Shown piece after piece: positions 1-9,922 of a stretch of 14,989 nucleotides of DNA; the first letter of the stretch is position 1, and every line of letters begins with the position of its first letter. Source of the stretch: Volvariella volvacea V23 (Eukaryota > Basidiomycota > Agaricomycetes > Agaricales > Pluteaceae). The stretch lies in contig KB722770.1 in NCBI GenBank assembly GCA_000349905.1, forward strand, positions 194,051-209,039, read 5' to 3'. The position numbers and the translations under genes are program-made. Under the pieces are notes generated by a model, which was not told the DNA's origin, ran no database searches, and worked only from the letters and a program-made list of their open reading frames with translations.

Positions 1-734
1 ATCATTGAATAAGAAGCATTCATTTGGTACTAAAAAGGCAATTTGACTGGATGCAAGGAAACCGTCAACTGCTCGCTCGACGTTCACAGACGACAGCAAA
101 CAGCAGTCAACGGCTCAGAACAGCCTGTCCCGGTTGACACCGGATTCTTGCGGCGACACGTTTTCACTGGAGATGACTCATGATAGGCATCATCGATGGG
201 TATCGGCACTCGTGGAGAGAGCAGTGTGTCACTGTGCTGCGATAGGCAATACCTACCCATGCTTAAAATTTACGGCAAACACGTTTGTTGCCTGCGATGA
301 ATGCAAGGTGCAAGCAACACCGCATTTGAGAAGCATGGGCGAAGTCAGTATCCCACTTGAGGTGGATTTGCTGTGGAGCGCCCAGCGGCAGAATATGACC
401 GCACCTTATGGCGCTAATAACTTGAGCAGAAAACCTCGTCTATCCCGAATTTCAAGGGAGAATTTTATCTACACGGTCCACATCCGATTCTAGCAACCGC
501 ATTCAGGACTCCAAGCAAGGACCTTGTGGACAAATGAACAGTGCCCTAGTGTTTTTGTAGCGGCACAGCATCTGTTGACAGTGCCCCACACTTTGCTGCA
601 GCCAGCCCTACCTATATCGGCTCCCAACACTTCTTTTGCACTGCCAGTGGATTTTTGATAGTAGGTTGCATCTGTATAAGAACCTCCGTGTCCTCGTTGG
701 AGGAAGCACAATAGTTTCCACTCCACCTTTTGCG
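1..734. other. Upstream region of the left-arm membrane protein gene
   Basis: I see no convincing gene here. Open frames on both strands are short and show no domain or coherent splice pattern. From about 174 onward the sequence matches, in patches, the reverse complement of the DNA upstream of the right-arm paralogue (7144-7841). This makes 174-734 most likely promoter and 5' leader DNA that was duplicated with the gene. The clearest patches are 174-250 and 510-600. Positions 1-173 show no match that I can see elsewhere in the window. Confidence 0.55.
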
Positions 735-1976
735 ATGTCCTTTCCAAGTCCCGTTGGCGGCGTGCCAGTGCACGCAGACTTTATTCCTTCAGTCTTATTT
801 GCCACAATGTTCGCACTACTTCTGCCATTGGTGGCATACAGAATATACGACCGCACATCGCGCACCACTCTCCTCATCAGCACTGCTGTTTTTTCCGTAG
901 AACAGTATGTGCTCGCTTTATCTCTTCCAAGGTCTGCTTCGAACTAACTAAAATTTCAGTGTCATGTTATTCATTCTCAGAGCAAGAGCGGCACATGCAT
1001 TCGGTGGTAGTGCCAGCAAAGGTCTAGCTACCTATATGCAAGTTGATTTCGCACTCGGCTACATCGGAATGGTAATCGATGCCACCCAATTCCTCGGCTG
1101 TCTCCTCGTCAACACAACCTGGGGCTCCGACACGTGGCATCAATGCCCCGAATTTGAATCCCAGTCCATGTCGAAGCGTTATGACCCAAATGACAAACTG
1201 CTGGCCCGACCACCAGAGGGGACACCTGACCAACGGTGGAAGAGGTTTTGGTTCAGGAGATTCAGGGAGGTTTACGGAGCGCTGTTTGCTGCTGCGATGG
1301 TGCCGGGGGTTTTGGCCAATTCGAAGTATTATCAAGCTCCTGATGATGCAGAGAGGGCTGCTTGGATTGGACGTCTAAGGTATGAAGGCTTTCTTGATTA
1401 TGGCAGTTCGTGTTGCTCATATCAGGGATAACCAGATACGCAAGTTCAGGTGTCATATTATTCCTCTCAATCATCCTCGTTGGTGTTGTTCTATACGCTC
1501 GGACACTTCCCAGGGTGCCCAAGCACGCCATCTCCCGCCTGCTAGCCATTATATCTATGTGTGTATGTACAATCTTTCTTTTAATCCCCCCCTTTCCTGA
1601 TCGCCTTATTGACAACCTACTTCAGATCATCGTTGCAATCTATCGTCTCTCAGTAATGCACAATGAAACCACCTCCCTCGCTTCATTCGCTCCTGGTTCC
1701 CAGAACCTCACACGAGACAAAATCCTCTTCTACATTTTTCACATCTTCCCCGAATGGGTCGTTGGTGCCATAATCTGGTGCACGAACATGAGGCAAGTCT
1801 ATCAGACGGGTTACTTTGGAGATTATAGGTATAGTGATGAGACAGAGGAAGAGAAGGTGAAGAGGGAGAAGAAGGAAATGAAGAGGGTGGAGAAGAGGAA
1901 GCAGTGGCAGGAGGAGAATGGGATGAAGAATGGTGGGCAGCCATCAGACGATGCTATCACCGGGCACATTGTGTAA
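174..1976 (+). repeat. Left arm of a large inverted duplication
   Basis: This arm is homologous to the reverse complement of 5785-7841. The match covers the whole membrane-protein gene (735-1976) and patches of upstream DNA. Examples are the shared core TCATCGAT followed by GGTATC near 195-213, GAGAGCAGTGTG near 216-229, and GTGTTTTTG followed by GCGGCACAGCATC near 550-573. Exon sequences are strongly alike, while introns and the rest of the upstream DNA have diverged, so the duplication is not recent and the coding part has been under constraint. The outer boundary is uncertain; homology may fade rather than stop at 174. Confidence 0.8.
735..1976 (+). CDS. Conserved seven-helix membrane protein, left-arm paralogue (4 exons)
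   Basis: Function is not known to me. Exons are 735-904, 960-1379, 1436-1562 and 1626-1976, joined in frame (introns 55, 56 and 63 nt, GT-AG) to give 355 residues. The start gives MSFPSPVGGVPV, which the right-arm paralogue shares exactly. Seven likely membrane helices lie near residues 17-37, 45-64, 85-107, 160-177, 201-219, 230-247 and 271-291. A hydrophilic loop (about 108-159) contains NTTWGSDTWHQCPEFESQ and a basic RFWFRRFRE stretch. The C-terminal tail from about 305 is highly charged (Glu/Lys) and probably cytosolic. The pattern of an acidic residue in helix 3 (D97), an IYRL motif at 244-247 and a final helix containing FPEW recalls the seven-helix RTA1-like lipid-stress family or a receptor-like fold, but I cannot assign it. 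Exon 2 ends AAG before GTATGA. Exon 3 ends just before GTATGT, the same place as in the paralogue. Confidence 0.88.
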
Positions 1977-2915
1977 TCGTGGCAAGGAGGAAGACGGGTA
2001 CCTGTCTCCTTTCCCCCATTTCTGATCTCTCTTCTTTACTGTTTTCGATTATACCCAATTTTCTTATACCCCGATATCTATATATTAATTTTTTTTACAT
2101 AGCCTCTCTTATACCATTCTGCTTAACCTATGCATACATCTAGAGTTTAGACATAACACTTAGAATACCTGTATCTACACATGCTGTAGTGATTATATCG
2201 AGCTTAATCTAAGCCCTAATTTGGGCACTGGTACTGTCAATATACCAGGAGCTCTGTTGGACTTCAGTTAATTTCTAGCTGGTCAGATTTGGCAATGTTG
2301 TCTTCATGCGCTTGTGTCACAACATGACGCCGACATTGATAAGCAGAAGCAGTCGTGAATTTGACCTGGAATACAGATAGGGGCACAAGTCCTCCACTAG
2401 GTGACGTCTGCTAAAGGAAATGTTGTAGTCTTGTTACAGTCCCATAGAGGCCGTTCATATGGGGGTAATGCGTGCCCCATTGTCTATCGGTATAGAAGAG
2501 AAAATTCTGGAAGGCTGGATATATACTCCTTGCTGTACTTGCTGTACTTGTCGACAGCTTGAACAGCAGGTTCAGGGCTGCTTGTGGCTGGTGGTATCAG
2601 ACGCCTAGTGGCTTGCCATCATAGGCTTGGCCACTTTAACGCGATGGCGTGGCAGGATTTGAGCGATGGTTACGTAATCGGATTAACACCATTTTTGGTG
2701 ATGATGGCAGGAGCGCAACCAAATTTGCGCGACTGTGCGTGTTGCCACCTGTCTAAAAGCGACTGCTCTTCCACCTTGGACTCCAACTCCGCATTCTACC
2801 AGCCACTGTCTCATTTCTATCACCGCTACCTTGGACTCATCATCTATCCACCTCTCACCACACCCCTTGACTTTCTCAGCCAACAGCTGACGAGACGCCT
2901 GACGAGGTCGCCACG
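1977..2915. other. Intergenic region between the left-arm gene and GPC1
   Basis: This stretch holds the 3' flank of the left-arm gene and the promoter and leader of GPC1. Just after the stop codon it is pyrimidine- and AT-rich (about 2000-2150), as expected of a fungal 3' untranslated region. Parts such as CTTTACTGTTTT near 2034-2046 resemble DNA after the right-arm stop. A TATA-like ATATATAC lies at 2519-2526, but it is about 390 nt from the GPC1 start and may not be used. An open frame at 2584-3048 overlaps GPC1 exon 1 in another frame and has no recognisable content. I see no other gene. Confidence 0.5.
2529..2550 (+). repeat. Short tandem repeat, 9-bp unit
   Basis: The unit CTTGCTGTA occurs twice in tandem (2529-2537, 2538-2546) and is followed by a partial third copy CTTG. 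It lies upstream of GPC1, next to the TATA-like sequence. Whether it has any regulatory role cannot be told from one sequence. Confidence 0.7.
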
Positions 2916-4829
2916 ATGCCATCAATTTCGCGACCACCTTCGCCGTCGTTTGGCAAAACCTATCTTGACCGCCTTAGGGAGGAGAACTCGGAATGGGCGA
3001 GCGCATTCACGTTGCTCGGTAAGCGCCTCTCACCCCAATTGCCTTTGACCGTATATCGCTACAACTTCACACCATGATTAACGTCCACCATCACCTGTTC
3101 GTTGCTGCAGACACCGTGGAGACCTACTTTGATTCTCACGTCGACCTACTGCAACGCCAACTACAGAAACACGGAGATAGACTGAAGATGAAGGCCGAAG
3201 AGACGTTCAAGATTAAGGATCTGTCTGGAGATGCGTTGGCAGAGAACTTTGAGCGCGAATTCAAAGCTTTCAAAGTCAAGGTATGCCACCCCGCCTATCG
3301 ACCGTGGTGGGCTCGTACTAACGCGAAATTTGTCCTCATTCGGTGTCTCGTCCTTGGCGCGTTCATTAGCTCTCGGGTAGAATGACAAAACTATCCAAAT
3401 CTTGGCAATCGGCCAAAGTCGTTCGGACAAGAGAGAAAGTCTCGTTCTTCTTCGGTGTGATGAATCTTCTATTCACCACATTGATGTTTGGCATGGCACC
3501 CCAGTACGTCCCATATCCACATCGCCCCGAAAGGCATCAAATCTGATGCACCTCTACCGCAGATGGATTCATATCGCATATACACTGCAAGGAATCTACC
3601 TCCTCCCACTTCGCGCCTATCAATACAAGAAACGCGCTTGGCATTATTTCATGTTCGACCTCTGCTACTACGTCACCATCCTCAACTTCGTCTACTTCTG
3701 GTTCCTTCCCTCCAACGTCCCGCTCTTCGTCGCCTGCTACTGCCTCTCCCATGGCTCCCTCGCAAGCGCAGTAATCACATGGAGAAACAGCCTCGTATTC
3801 CATGACATGGACAAAGTCACCTCACTTTTTGTCCATATCTATGCTCCTCTGACTTTTACCGTGATAAGGTACGTTGGGCGTTTTAAACTTTGCCTCATGT
3901 TTTTGGTTGTGAGATTGACGTCATTGCTTTGGATAGGCATTTTTATCCCAACGCGGAAGAACGTTTTCCCGCTCTGAAGGAATTGCCACATCTTAATCCT
4001 CTTCGAGCTCTGTTGCTGAGCGGAGGGATCTGTGAGTACTTTGAGCAAAGCTTATGAGTTTCGTTGACTGAGCAGAGTTAAGATGTCTCGTGGCAACTCT
4101 TATATTGGAAGGTATGAAAGCCTCTAGCTCTTGCTCTTACGTTACTTACGTCTCTGCAGTTCGTCCTTGTCGACCGTCGCGAGAAGATTGAATCTGGTCA
4201 ACGGACCACATCTTTCTCTTGGCTCTTGAACGATAAACGTGGTGTCATTGGACGATTTCTATCGTCAATACCACCGCAATACAGGGAATTGGCATTTATG
4301 AGTGGTCAACTCGGTACGTCAATCTCTGTCAGGAGCGAACCATGGAATATATGCTAATGGAATGAGGTAGTATATGCTATCTTGACTGAGCTTCCGGCAG
4401 TCTTTCTGCTTTATGATAGCTCGATATGGAGTGGAATCTTCCTGATCGTGATTTTCGCGGTCAGTGTGTGGAATGGTGGAGGATTCTATATCGAAGTTTT
4501 CGGCCGAAAGTGGGTGCACTCCTATTTCCTATTCGCGATTCATTTTTGACCTCTCTCGTAATAGGTTCGAACGTGAATTGGAAGCACTAAGAAAGGAATT
4601 GGCAGAAAGTGCTGCGCGATCAGAGTCTGGAAGGACCACACCTACGTCTACGACTCCACCGGAGTCTATTGCTGATGAAGAAGGGAATGGTGATGCTGTG
4701 GTGGGCGACGCGACCCCAGAGCTGATCCCGTCTACTTCGGAATCTTCGTCGGCGACTTCATTGAATTCTGTGGACTCATCTGAGTCTACGTCTGTCCCTA
4801 TCCAGGAAGAGTCGAAGAAAACGGTGTAG
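2916..4829 (+). CDS. GPC1: Glycerophosphocholine acyltransferase 1 (9 exons)
   Basis: The product is a fungal Gpc1-type acyltransferase (DUF2838 family). The family transfers an acyl group from acyl-CoA to glycerophosphocholine, giving lysophosphatidylcholine, and so recycles phosphatidylcholine in internal membranes. Exons are 2916-3018, 3111-3280, 3370-3503, 3563-3868, 3937-4031, 4083-4111, 4160-4313, 4371-4509 and 4565-4829. All junctions keep frame and give 464 residues, close to the yeast protein (about 430) plus a tail. Recognisable landmarks are a soluble helical N-terminus (1-110), TREKVSFFFG at 111-120, WHYFMFDLCYY at 162-172, WRNSLVFHDMDK at 209-220, HFYPNAEERFP from 239, and WQLLYWKFVLVDRR with SGQRTTSFSWLL in exons 6-7. 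About eight membrane helices fit residues 115-375. Residues 377-464 form a Ser/Thr/Glu-rich, probably disordered tail. Intron 2 has a TACTAAC branch point (3316-3322); the acceptor at 3369 keeps frame, while the AG at 3380 does not. The 29-nt exon 6 is needed for the conserved WQ-LYW segment. Confidence 0.95.
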
Positions 4830-5784
4830 ACTTATGAGGTCTGAGCTTTGGACTTCACGGATGCTCCGTGTATTATGGGATTCAGTGCCTCGGTGCTGAT
4901 ATATATTTATTTTATCGATCTTTCTATTGTTTTTTTTTTCTCTTTCTTTGGCCCTCTCTTTTTTGGTTCTCATTCATTTTCCAAATTTGTGCCTGCGCTG
5001 CAGAGTGCGGTTGTGTACTATGACTCGGACTACCATGACTAAATTTCTGTTTATCGTCTCTATCTCTCGCATTCTATCTTTGAGGTTACTATTCGAGTTC
5101 ATATTTGGGCTGGGGAATAGGGAGATGTGTGGAAGGGCTGGATGCTAGATGGGGGCAGAAGAAATTTTTAAATCTTGTACCCCTGGGCCTATGCGTGCGT
5201 ATTGTACTTGGCGTAGGTGAACGAACTGTAATGATCTGTGTGACGACATTTGATGATTTATTCGTAGAATGATTCTATTTATAGAGTATTGGTGTGATGG
5301 TTGTTGGGTTTCGAATGCACGTTTGGGTTTTAATCTAATTATAAGCATATACGCCGCTCGTATGGCATTCATTCGCAGCCTGGGCGAGCCCAATCGAGAA
5401 TGCACCAGTGCACGTGCGAAACAATTAGTGCGATGCGTTCATGACTTGCTATCAGTTGCAACAATATTTACATATACTGTACAGGCGCTCTATAGTTTGT
5501 CGTAGATTTGCAATCTTGCGCATGCCTAAAGCAAAACAGGTATGTGGTGGTCAATAATATGTAACTGTTATAGATAGATAACTGGCTCGGGTAATGACGG
5601 TAAGCTGAAAGAAAGTATGGTACACAAAATGACGAAGAATGAGAGCGATTATGTGTAACTACAATGTAGTAGGAGCTACAGTGGGTATGGAATGGAAGGG
5701 TATACCCAGAATACTTAAAATAGTAAAGAGGAGGGCTCAAGTGAAGCGCGGAAGAAGTTGACGTCTTCTATACCACTGGCACGT
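4830..5784. other. Convergent intergenic region between GPC1 and the right-arm gene
   Basis: Both neighbours end here, so this should be two facing 3' untranslated regions and a spacer. A T-rich stretch (about 4895-4980, with a run of ten T at 4930-4939) follows GPC1. The DNA after the right-arm stop (5784 downward on the minus strand) is weakly similar to that after the left-arm stop. No coding signal, RNA gene or transposon end is visible. Confidence 0.5.
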
Positions 5785-7143
5785 CTATACAATGCGCTCA
5801 TTGGCAGTGGCCGAATCACCAGCCCCAGCAGAAAGGGAATAAGCATCATCTGAAAGTGCGCCGTTGGTTCTCTGAACGCCAGTTATGTCAGACCTCCCAC
5901 CTTCAATTAGTTTCCCAATAGCCTTTGTCTTCTTCCCCAGCCTCTTCTCCTCTCTCTCTCTCCTCTTTTCCTCCCTCTTCTTTTCCTTCTCCTCCCTCTT
6001 TTCCTTCTCCTTGGGCGTCTCGTCGCGCCAGCGCCAGTCGCCAAAGTAGCCGGTCTGGTAGGTCTGCCGCATGTTGGTGCACCAGAGGATGGCTTCGACG
6101 GTCCACTCGGGGAAGATGTGGAAGATGTAGAAGAGGACCTTGTCGCGCGTCTGGTTTTGGGAGCCTGGGGCGAAGGAGGTGAGCGAGGTCGTTTCGTTGT
6201 GCATTATGGAGAGGCGGTAGATGGCGACGATGATCTAAGGAAGGGGGAGTTGTCAGGACGGGGATTGGGGGAGGTGAGAAGAGGGGTGTACATACACACA
6301 TGGAGACGATGGCGAGGAGGCGGGAGATGGCGTGCTCTGGTACCCTTGGCAGGGTGCGAGCGTAGAGGATTACACCGATGAGGATGATGGAGAGGAATAG
6401 TACGACGGATGCGCTTGCGTATCTGGTGATCAGCAGACGGTATAACGTTAGCAAGGGGTAGGTCTAGATTCTAGAGGGTTTGCGAACCTTAAGCGACCAA
6501 TCCAGGCAGCTATCTCTGCATCGTCGGGGGCACGATGGTACCTCGAGTTCGCCAACACGCCCGTTATGGTCGCAGCGAGAAAGAGCAGACCGTAAATCTC
6601 CCTGAACCTTCTAAACCAGAACCTCTTCCTCGGTTGGTCGGGTGTTCCCTCTGGTGGCTGAGCTGGGAGAGTGTTGCTTGGATTGTGACGCCACGACCAG
6701 GATTGGGACTCGAACTCAGGGCATTGACGCCAGGTGTCAGAGCCCCAGGTTGTGTTCACGAGGAGGGAGCCAAGGAATTGGGTGGTATCGGAGACCATGC
6801 CGATGTAGCCTGTTGCAAAGTCGAGTTGCATGTAGGTTGCGAGGCCGCGGCTGGCCCGGCCGCTGAAGCTGTGGGCTGCTCTTGCTCGCAGGGCGAATAG
6901 GACGACGCTATTAATGATAAAATAACCTTCAAGTTGGCTTTGCTTTTGGGGAAGTGATGGCAAGTAAACTTACTGTTCAACAGAAAAGATGATGGTGCCA
7001 ATAAGTAGAGTGACGCGGGATGTGCGGTCGTAAATTCTGTATATCATAACGGGTAGGAGCAGCGCGAACATTGTTGCGAATAGGACTGATGGGACAAAGT
7101 CGTCGTGCACTGGCACGCCGCCAACGGGGCTTGGGAAGGACAT
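5785..7143 (-). CDS. Conserved seven-helix membrane protein, right-arm paralogue (4 exons)
   Basis: This is the inverted paralogue of the gene at 735-1976; its function is likewise unknown. On the minus strand the exons are 7143-6974, 6907-6488, 6422-6296 and 6234-5785 (introns 66, 65 and 61 nt), giving 388 residues. Exons 1-3 match the paralogue's lengths exactly (170, 420, 127 nt) with the same intron phases. The seven helices, the NTTWGSDTW loop and the FPEW final helix are all kept. The donor of intron 2 is the weak GTTCGC. The C-terminal tail is longer than in the paralogue (about 84 against 51 residues). It begins with a very charged run of Lys, Glu and Arg (EKEKREEKEKKREEKRRERE), encoded by an uninterrupted purine tract, and ends in a Gly/Ala/Ser-rich stretch. 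Substitutions are spread over the protein but spare the helices and loops, so both copies look functional. Transcription converges on GPC1. Confidence 0.9.
5941..6012. repeat. 72-nt uninterrupted homopyrimidine tract inside the last exon
   Basis: Every base from 5941 to 6012 on the plus strand is C or T, including a CT run at 5950-5961. Read on the minus strand it is all purine and encodes the Lys/Glu/Arg tail of the right-arm membrane protein. The corresponding part of the left-arm gene (about 1838-1917) is purine-rich but interrupted. Such a tract is prone to slippage, which fits the different tail lengths. Confidence 0.85.
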
Positions 7144-7190
7144 CCTGCAATGGACACAAGTGATGGGGTAGGATCCCCCTTGAAAGCTAC

Positions 7191-7197
7191 TTATATA
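7191..7197 (-). promoter_or_regulatory. Candidate TATA box of the right-arm gene
   Basis: The minus strand reads TATATAA here, about 48-54 nt before the start codon at 7143, a workable place for a core promoter with a short leader. A second reading is possible: the same DNA could lie inside a 5' leader intron, since the minus strand has GTGAGC at 7205 and TTGCAG ending at 7145, one base before ATG. The left-arm gene has no equally clear element. Confidence 0.4.
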
Positions 7198-8272
7198 TGG
7201 CTCACCGTAATAAACGTATTAGCGGTGTGAAAGAGGCGTTGTACGAATATGGTACTTGCTGTAGTCAAGTGTGGAGCACCGATAAATGGATGCTGTGCCG
7301 CCAAAAACACATATCAGGGCCGCTGTTCGGTAGTGATCTTCATTTGGGCATGGGGTCTTTGTTTGGAGAAGCTGAATTGTACCCTTCCACATTACACCCG
7401 GACCACCAGGAGATATCAGGAACGGGGTAGCTTCGGAGCCGCATTGACGAGTGTAGTTTTGTTTCTTGAAATGTGAGATAAGGGCGGATTCTGCGAGCGC
7501 TTGTATAGCATGATAGGGACTTGAAGTGGTTCTCTTCTGCCGCCGGGGGTGTCCGCAGTAAGCTCGGCCCGTTTGGGTCGGTACCTGAGGCAGTGGCTTT
7601 TTCTGGGCATGTTGTTGAATGCAGTGCTTGCGGTCTGCCTGTTGTGCTTATCGCACAACGTGTAATAAGTTCAAGTTGACCACCTTGGTCGTCGGTGCAT
7701 AGGCTGCATTCAAGTCCGGGATGGGTATTTTCTTTTACTTTAGCGTGAGTAATAGTTACCTATCACGGCACAGCTAAGCGCACAGGGGCACACTGCTCTC
7801 GTCAAGTTTTGATACCAATCGATGATATGTATGACTCATTGACGCCTCAATGATGCATTAGCCACCGTTTCTCTAGCCTATGCATTTTGATTATTCGGCA
7901 TATTTACCACGAGGCGGCATGTGCAACGAAACCAAAAGAGGGTACGATGTGTTCCTCATTACAATTTCCGCAGTCGATTCTGATCCCCTCTTCTTTTGTG
8001 AGGTCACTAGGACGTTCAGAGAGCGAAGCATACTCGTAAAGGGATGGAGTCTTGCTATAGTGGATGTAGCAATGACTGCGGTCAAGGATTGCTTTGCTGC
8101 GGAACGTTTTCTTAGAACGCTCTTACTCCGTTTGAGCCTGTCAAGTCAAGTTTGTAAAGACAGCACCATGGATTTACACGACTGGTTTGAGGAGTTGCTA
8201 TGGCATGCATGTTGTGTGGTTGCCTAGGAGTTACAGCACTTAGCAATGTAGCGTAGTGATTCAATAGAAGCT

Positions 8273-8746
8273 TTAATTGGGTGGTTGCAGACGGAGAGTA
8301 AGTTTCTGTCTGCCTTTACTTCTGACACATGATCTCGTATTGTAGCTGTGCCTCGTGGGAAATCGAATTTGAAGGCGTCCCTCGACGTCGCTGCGGCTGC
8401 GTTCACCCTTCACTACGGCAACTAGATGGCTCTCGTTCGCGTCGATTGTACCCGGTACGGCGAAGAAACATACTTGAGTTCTTTCTCCGTTGAAGTTCCG
8501 CAGTATACTAACGTTGGCCAGCTGCGGGATATCCTTTGAAGGGACAATCTGCATGAGGGTCAGACTCGGAGTAGACCCTTAATTGTTAGACCCCTCAATG
8601 CGAACAACCTCATGCTTTTGAAACTAGAATTTCCCGTTAGTAGCAGAGATATCAGTAACGCGATATCCACTCTGAAGCTCAACACCCGAAAATGCCAGAA
8701 GAGGCTCAATGAGCTCGACCCTGGTCGGACATTCAGTAACAACCGC
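8273..8746 (-). pseudogene. Possible gene remnant: minus-strand frame with two stops
   Basis: One minus-strand frame runs for 158 codons and is interrupted only by a TAG and a TAA (both between about 8555 and 8640). Its conceptual product has an amino-acid mix that looks protein-like, for example RVELIEPLLAFSGVELQSGY upstream of the stops and DIPQLANVSILRNFNGERTQ downstream. No family is recognised. A random frame of this length would usually meet about seven stops, so the case is suggestive only. An unrecognised intron over the stops is an alternative. Confidence 0.2.
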
Positions 8747-9163
8747 TTAGAGAATCCATCCACATTTTTGGGGGGTACTTTTGCCAGGTATGCTAATGGG
8801 TGTTACTTTTATGCCATCGAACGCTGAACCGCAGTCTTAAACCAGATAAAAGTTTGGCAAGCATGGCAGAGGGTGTAAACGGATCCATGCCTGACTATCC
8901 TTCCACAACGAAGGTGCATACTCTAGATGGTCGATCCTGGTGTACATTTCTACGATTCTTATCCCCATATTACAGAATTTTTTGGCAAAGCAGGACAGAA
9001 TACCATGCCATCCAGCATAGATGCATATTACGCCGAGAAGCCGACCCCGCTTTGTCCATCTTCAATGGGTGGTATGTCACTGAAGGCAGAGTATCTACAT
9101 TGGCCCTTCCCATTAAGATATTCCATCCTGCTTTTTTGACCGTCATCGCTTTTGATTTTGGAG

Positions 9164-9410
9164 GTAAGGGGCAGCTCGTCGATCATACAGGTTTAGCTCC
9201 TACTGTTGGATGATCTCTTATGCACAGATACGCTTGGGTGCAAGACTCGTTGCACACCCTCGCTACATTCTACATCCTAACGCGTATCTTGAGGTCAACG
9301 AAGTTGAAAGGAGGTGCGTCAAGAAGTTCAAGTACCTGGTTGCTGTAAGAGAGACTTATATTGTACCACGTCCCTTGAAGGGGCCAATACTAACGGGACT
9401 TGTGCCTTAG
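9164..9410 (+). other. Two well-formed intron signatures without a coherent frame
   Basis: Positions 9164-9227 (GTAAGG to CACAG, 64 nt) and 9345-9410 (GTAAGA to CTTAG, 66 nt, with a perfect TACTAAC at 9388-9394 placed 16 nt before the acceptor) look like typical introns of this genome. They would enclose a 117-nt exon (9228-9344) that is open in two frames. The only frame open before 9164 meets a stop soon after the junction. This is therefore a decayed gene, a non-coding spliced transcript, or coincidence. Confidence 0.3.
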
Positions 9411-9922
9411 AGCCGCACAAGCTTATCGTTGAATCCACCACGGAATACGGAGAAACTGCGCATAGAATCATCCAAAAGGAAGGGTTTGCACTATTGTTGT
9501 GCTATTGCAGCAAATGACCTATCAAGTATGGAAACGAGCCTGTAGAAGGGTGTTTGTCATAGTCGTCGTAGACTATTTAGAAGGCAAAACTGCGGACAAG
9601 AGATACAGATTGGAGGTGCGATGGGTGGATCCGCAATTACGGGATGGCTGAGACTGCGCTCAAAATATCCTACAGGAACGATTTCGTCCTCTGAGGCCCT
9701 CGTATGTTGACTGTGCTGATTGGTGGAAATAAGAAGCCGTACTTCAAGGAATTCAGTTGGGTAGGTGGAGATGGGCAGGTGAAATACTCGTTATTCATGC
9801 TGAGCTCGGACCAATGGGCTCCTGGTGTGAGGATATCGTCCAATCAGTCAGGAGCACAACTTGTGGATACTTGGGAGGTATTTCTGTTTCTCAAAATACT
9901 GATAGGCCTATATACTGGCACT

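Larger units (their letters stand above)
5785..7841 (-). repeat. Right arm of a large inverted duplication
   Basis: This arm mirrors 174-1976 across GPC1. The match includes the complete four-exon gene and upstream patches at 7249-7375 (pairing with 510-606) and 7755-7841 (pairing with 174-250). The arm is longer than the left one because upstream spacers have gained or lost sequence and because the last exon is 99 nt longer. The outer limit is approximate. Confidence 0.8.

Noticed and set aside
134..493. 119-codon plus-strand frame upstream of the left-arm gene
   Set aside because: It overlaps diverged duplicated upstream DNA, and the equivalent frame is not kept in the right arm, so it does not appear to be under coding constraint.
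5903..6963. Several long open frames on both strands inside the right-arm gene (for example plus-strand frames at 5925-6182, 6118-6381 and 6535-6900)
   Set aside because: They are antisense or alternative-frame readings of the GC-rich exons and the purine tract; the sense frame is confirmed by exon-for-exon agreement with the left-arm paralogue.
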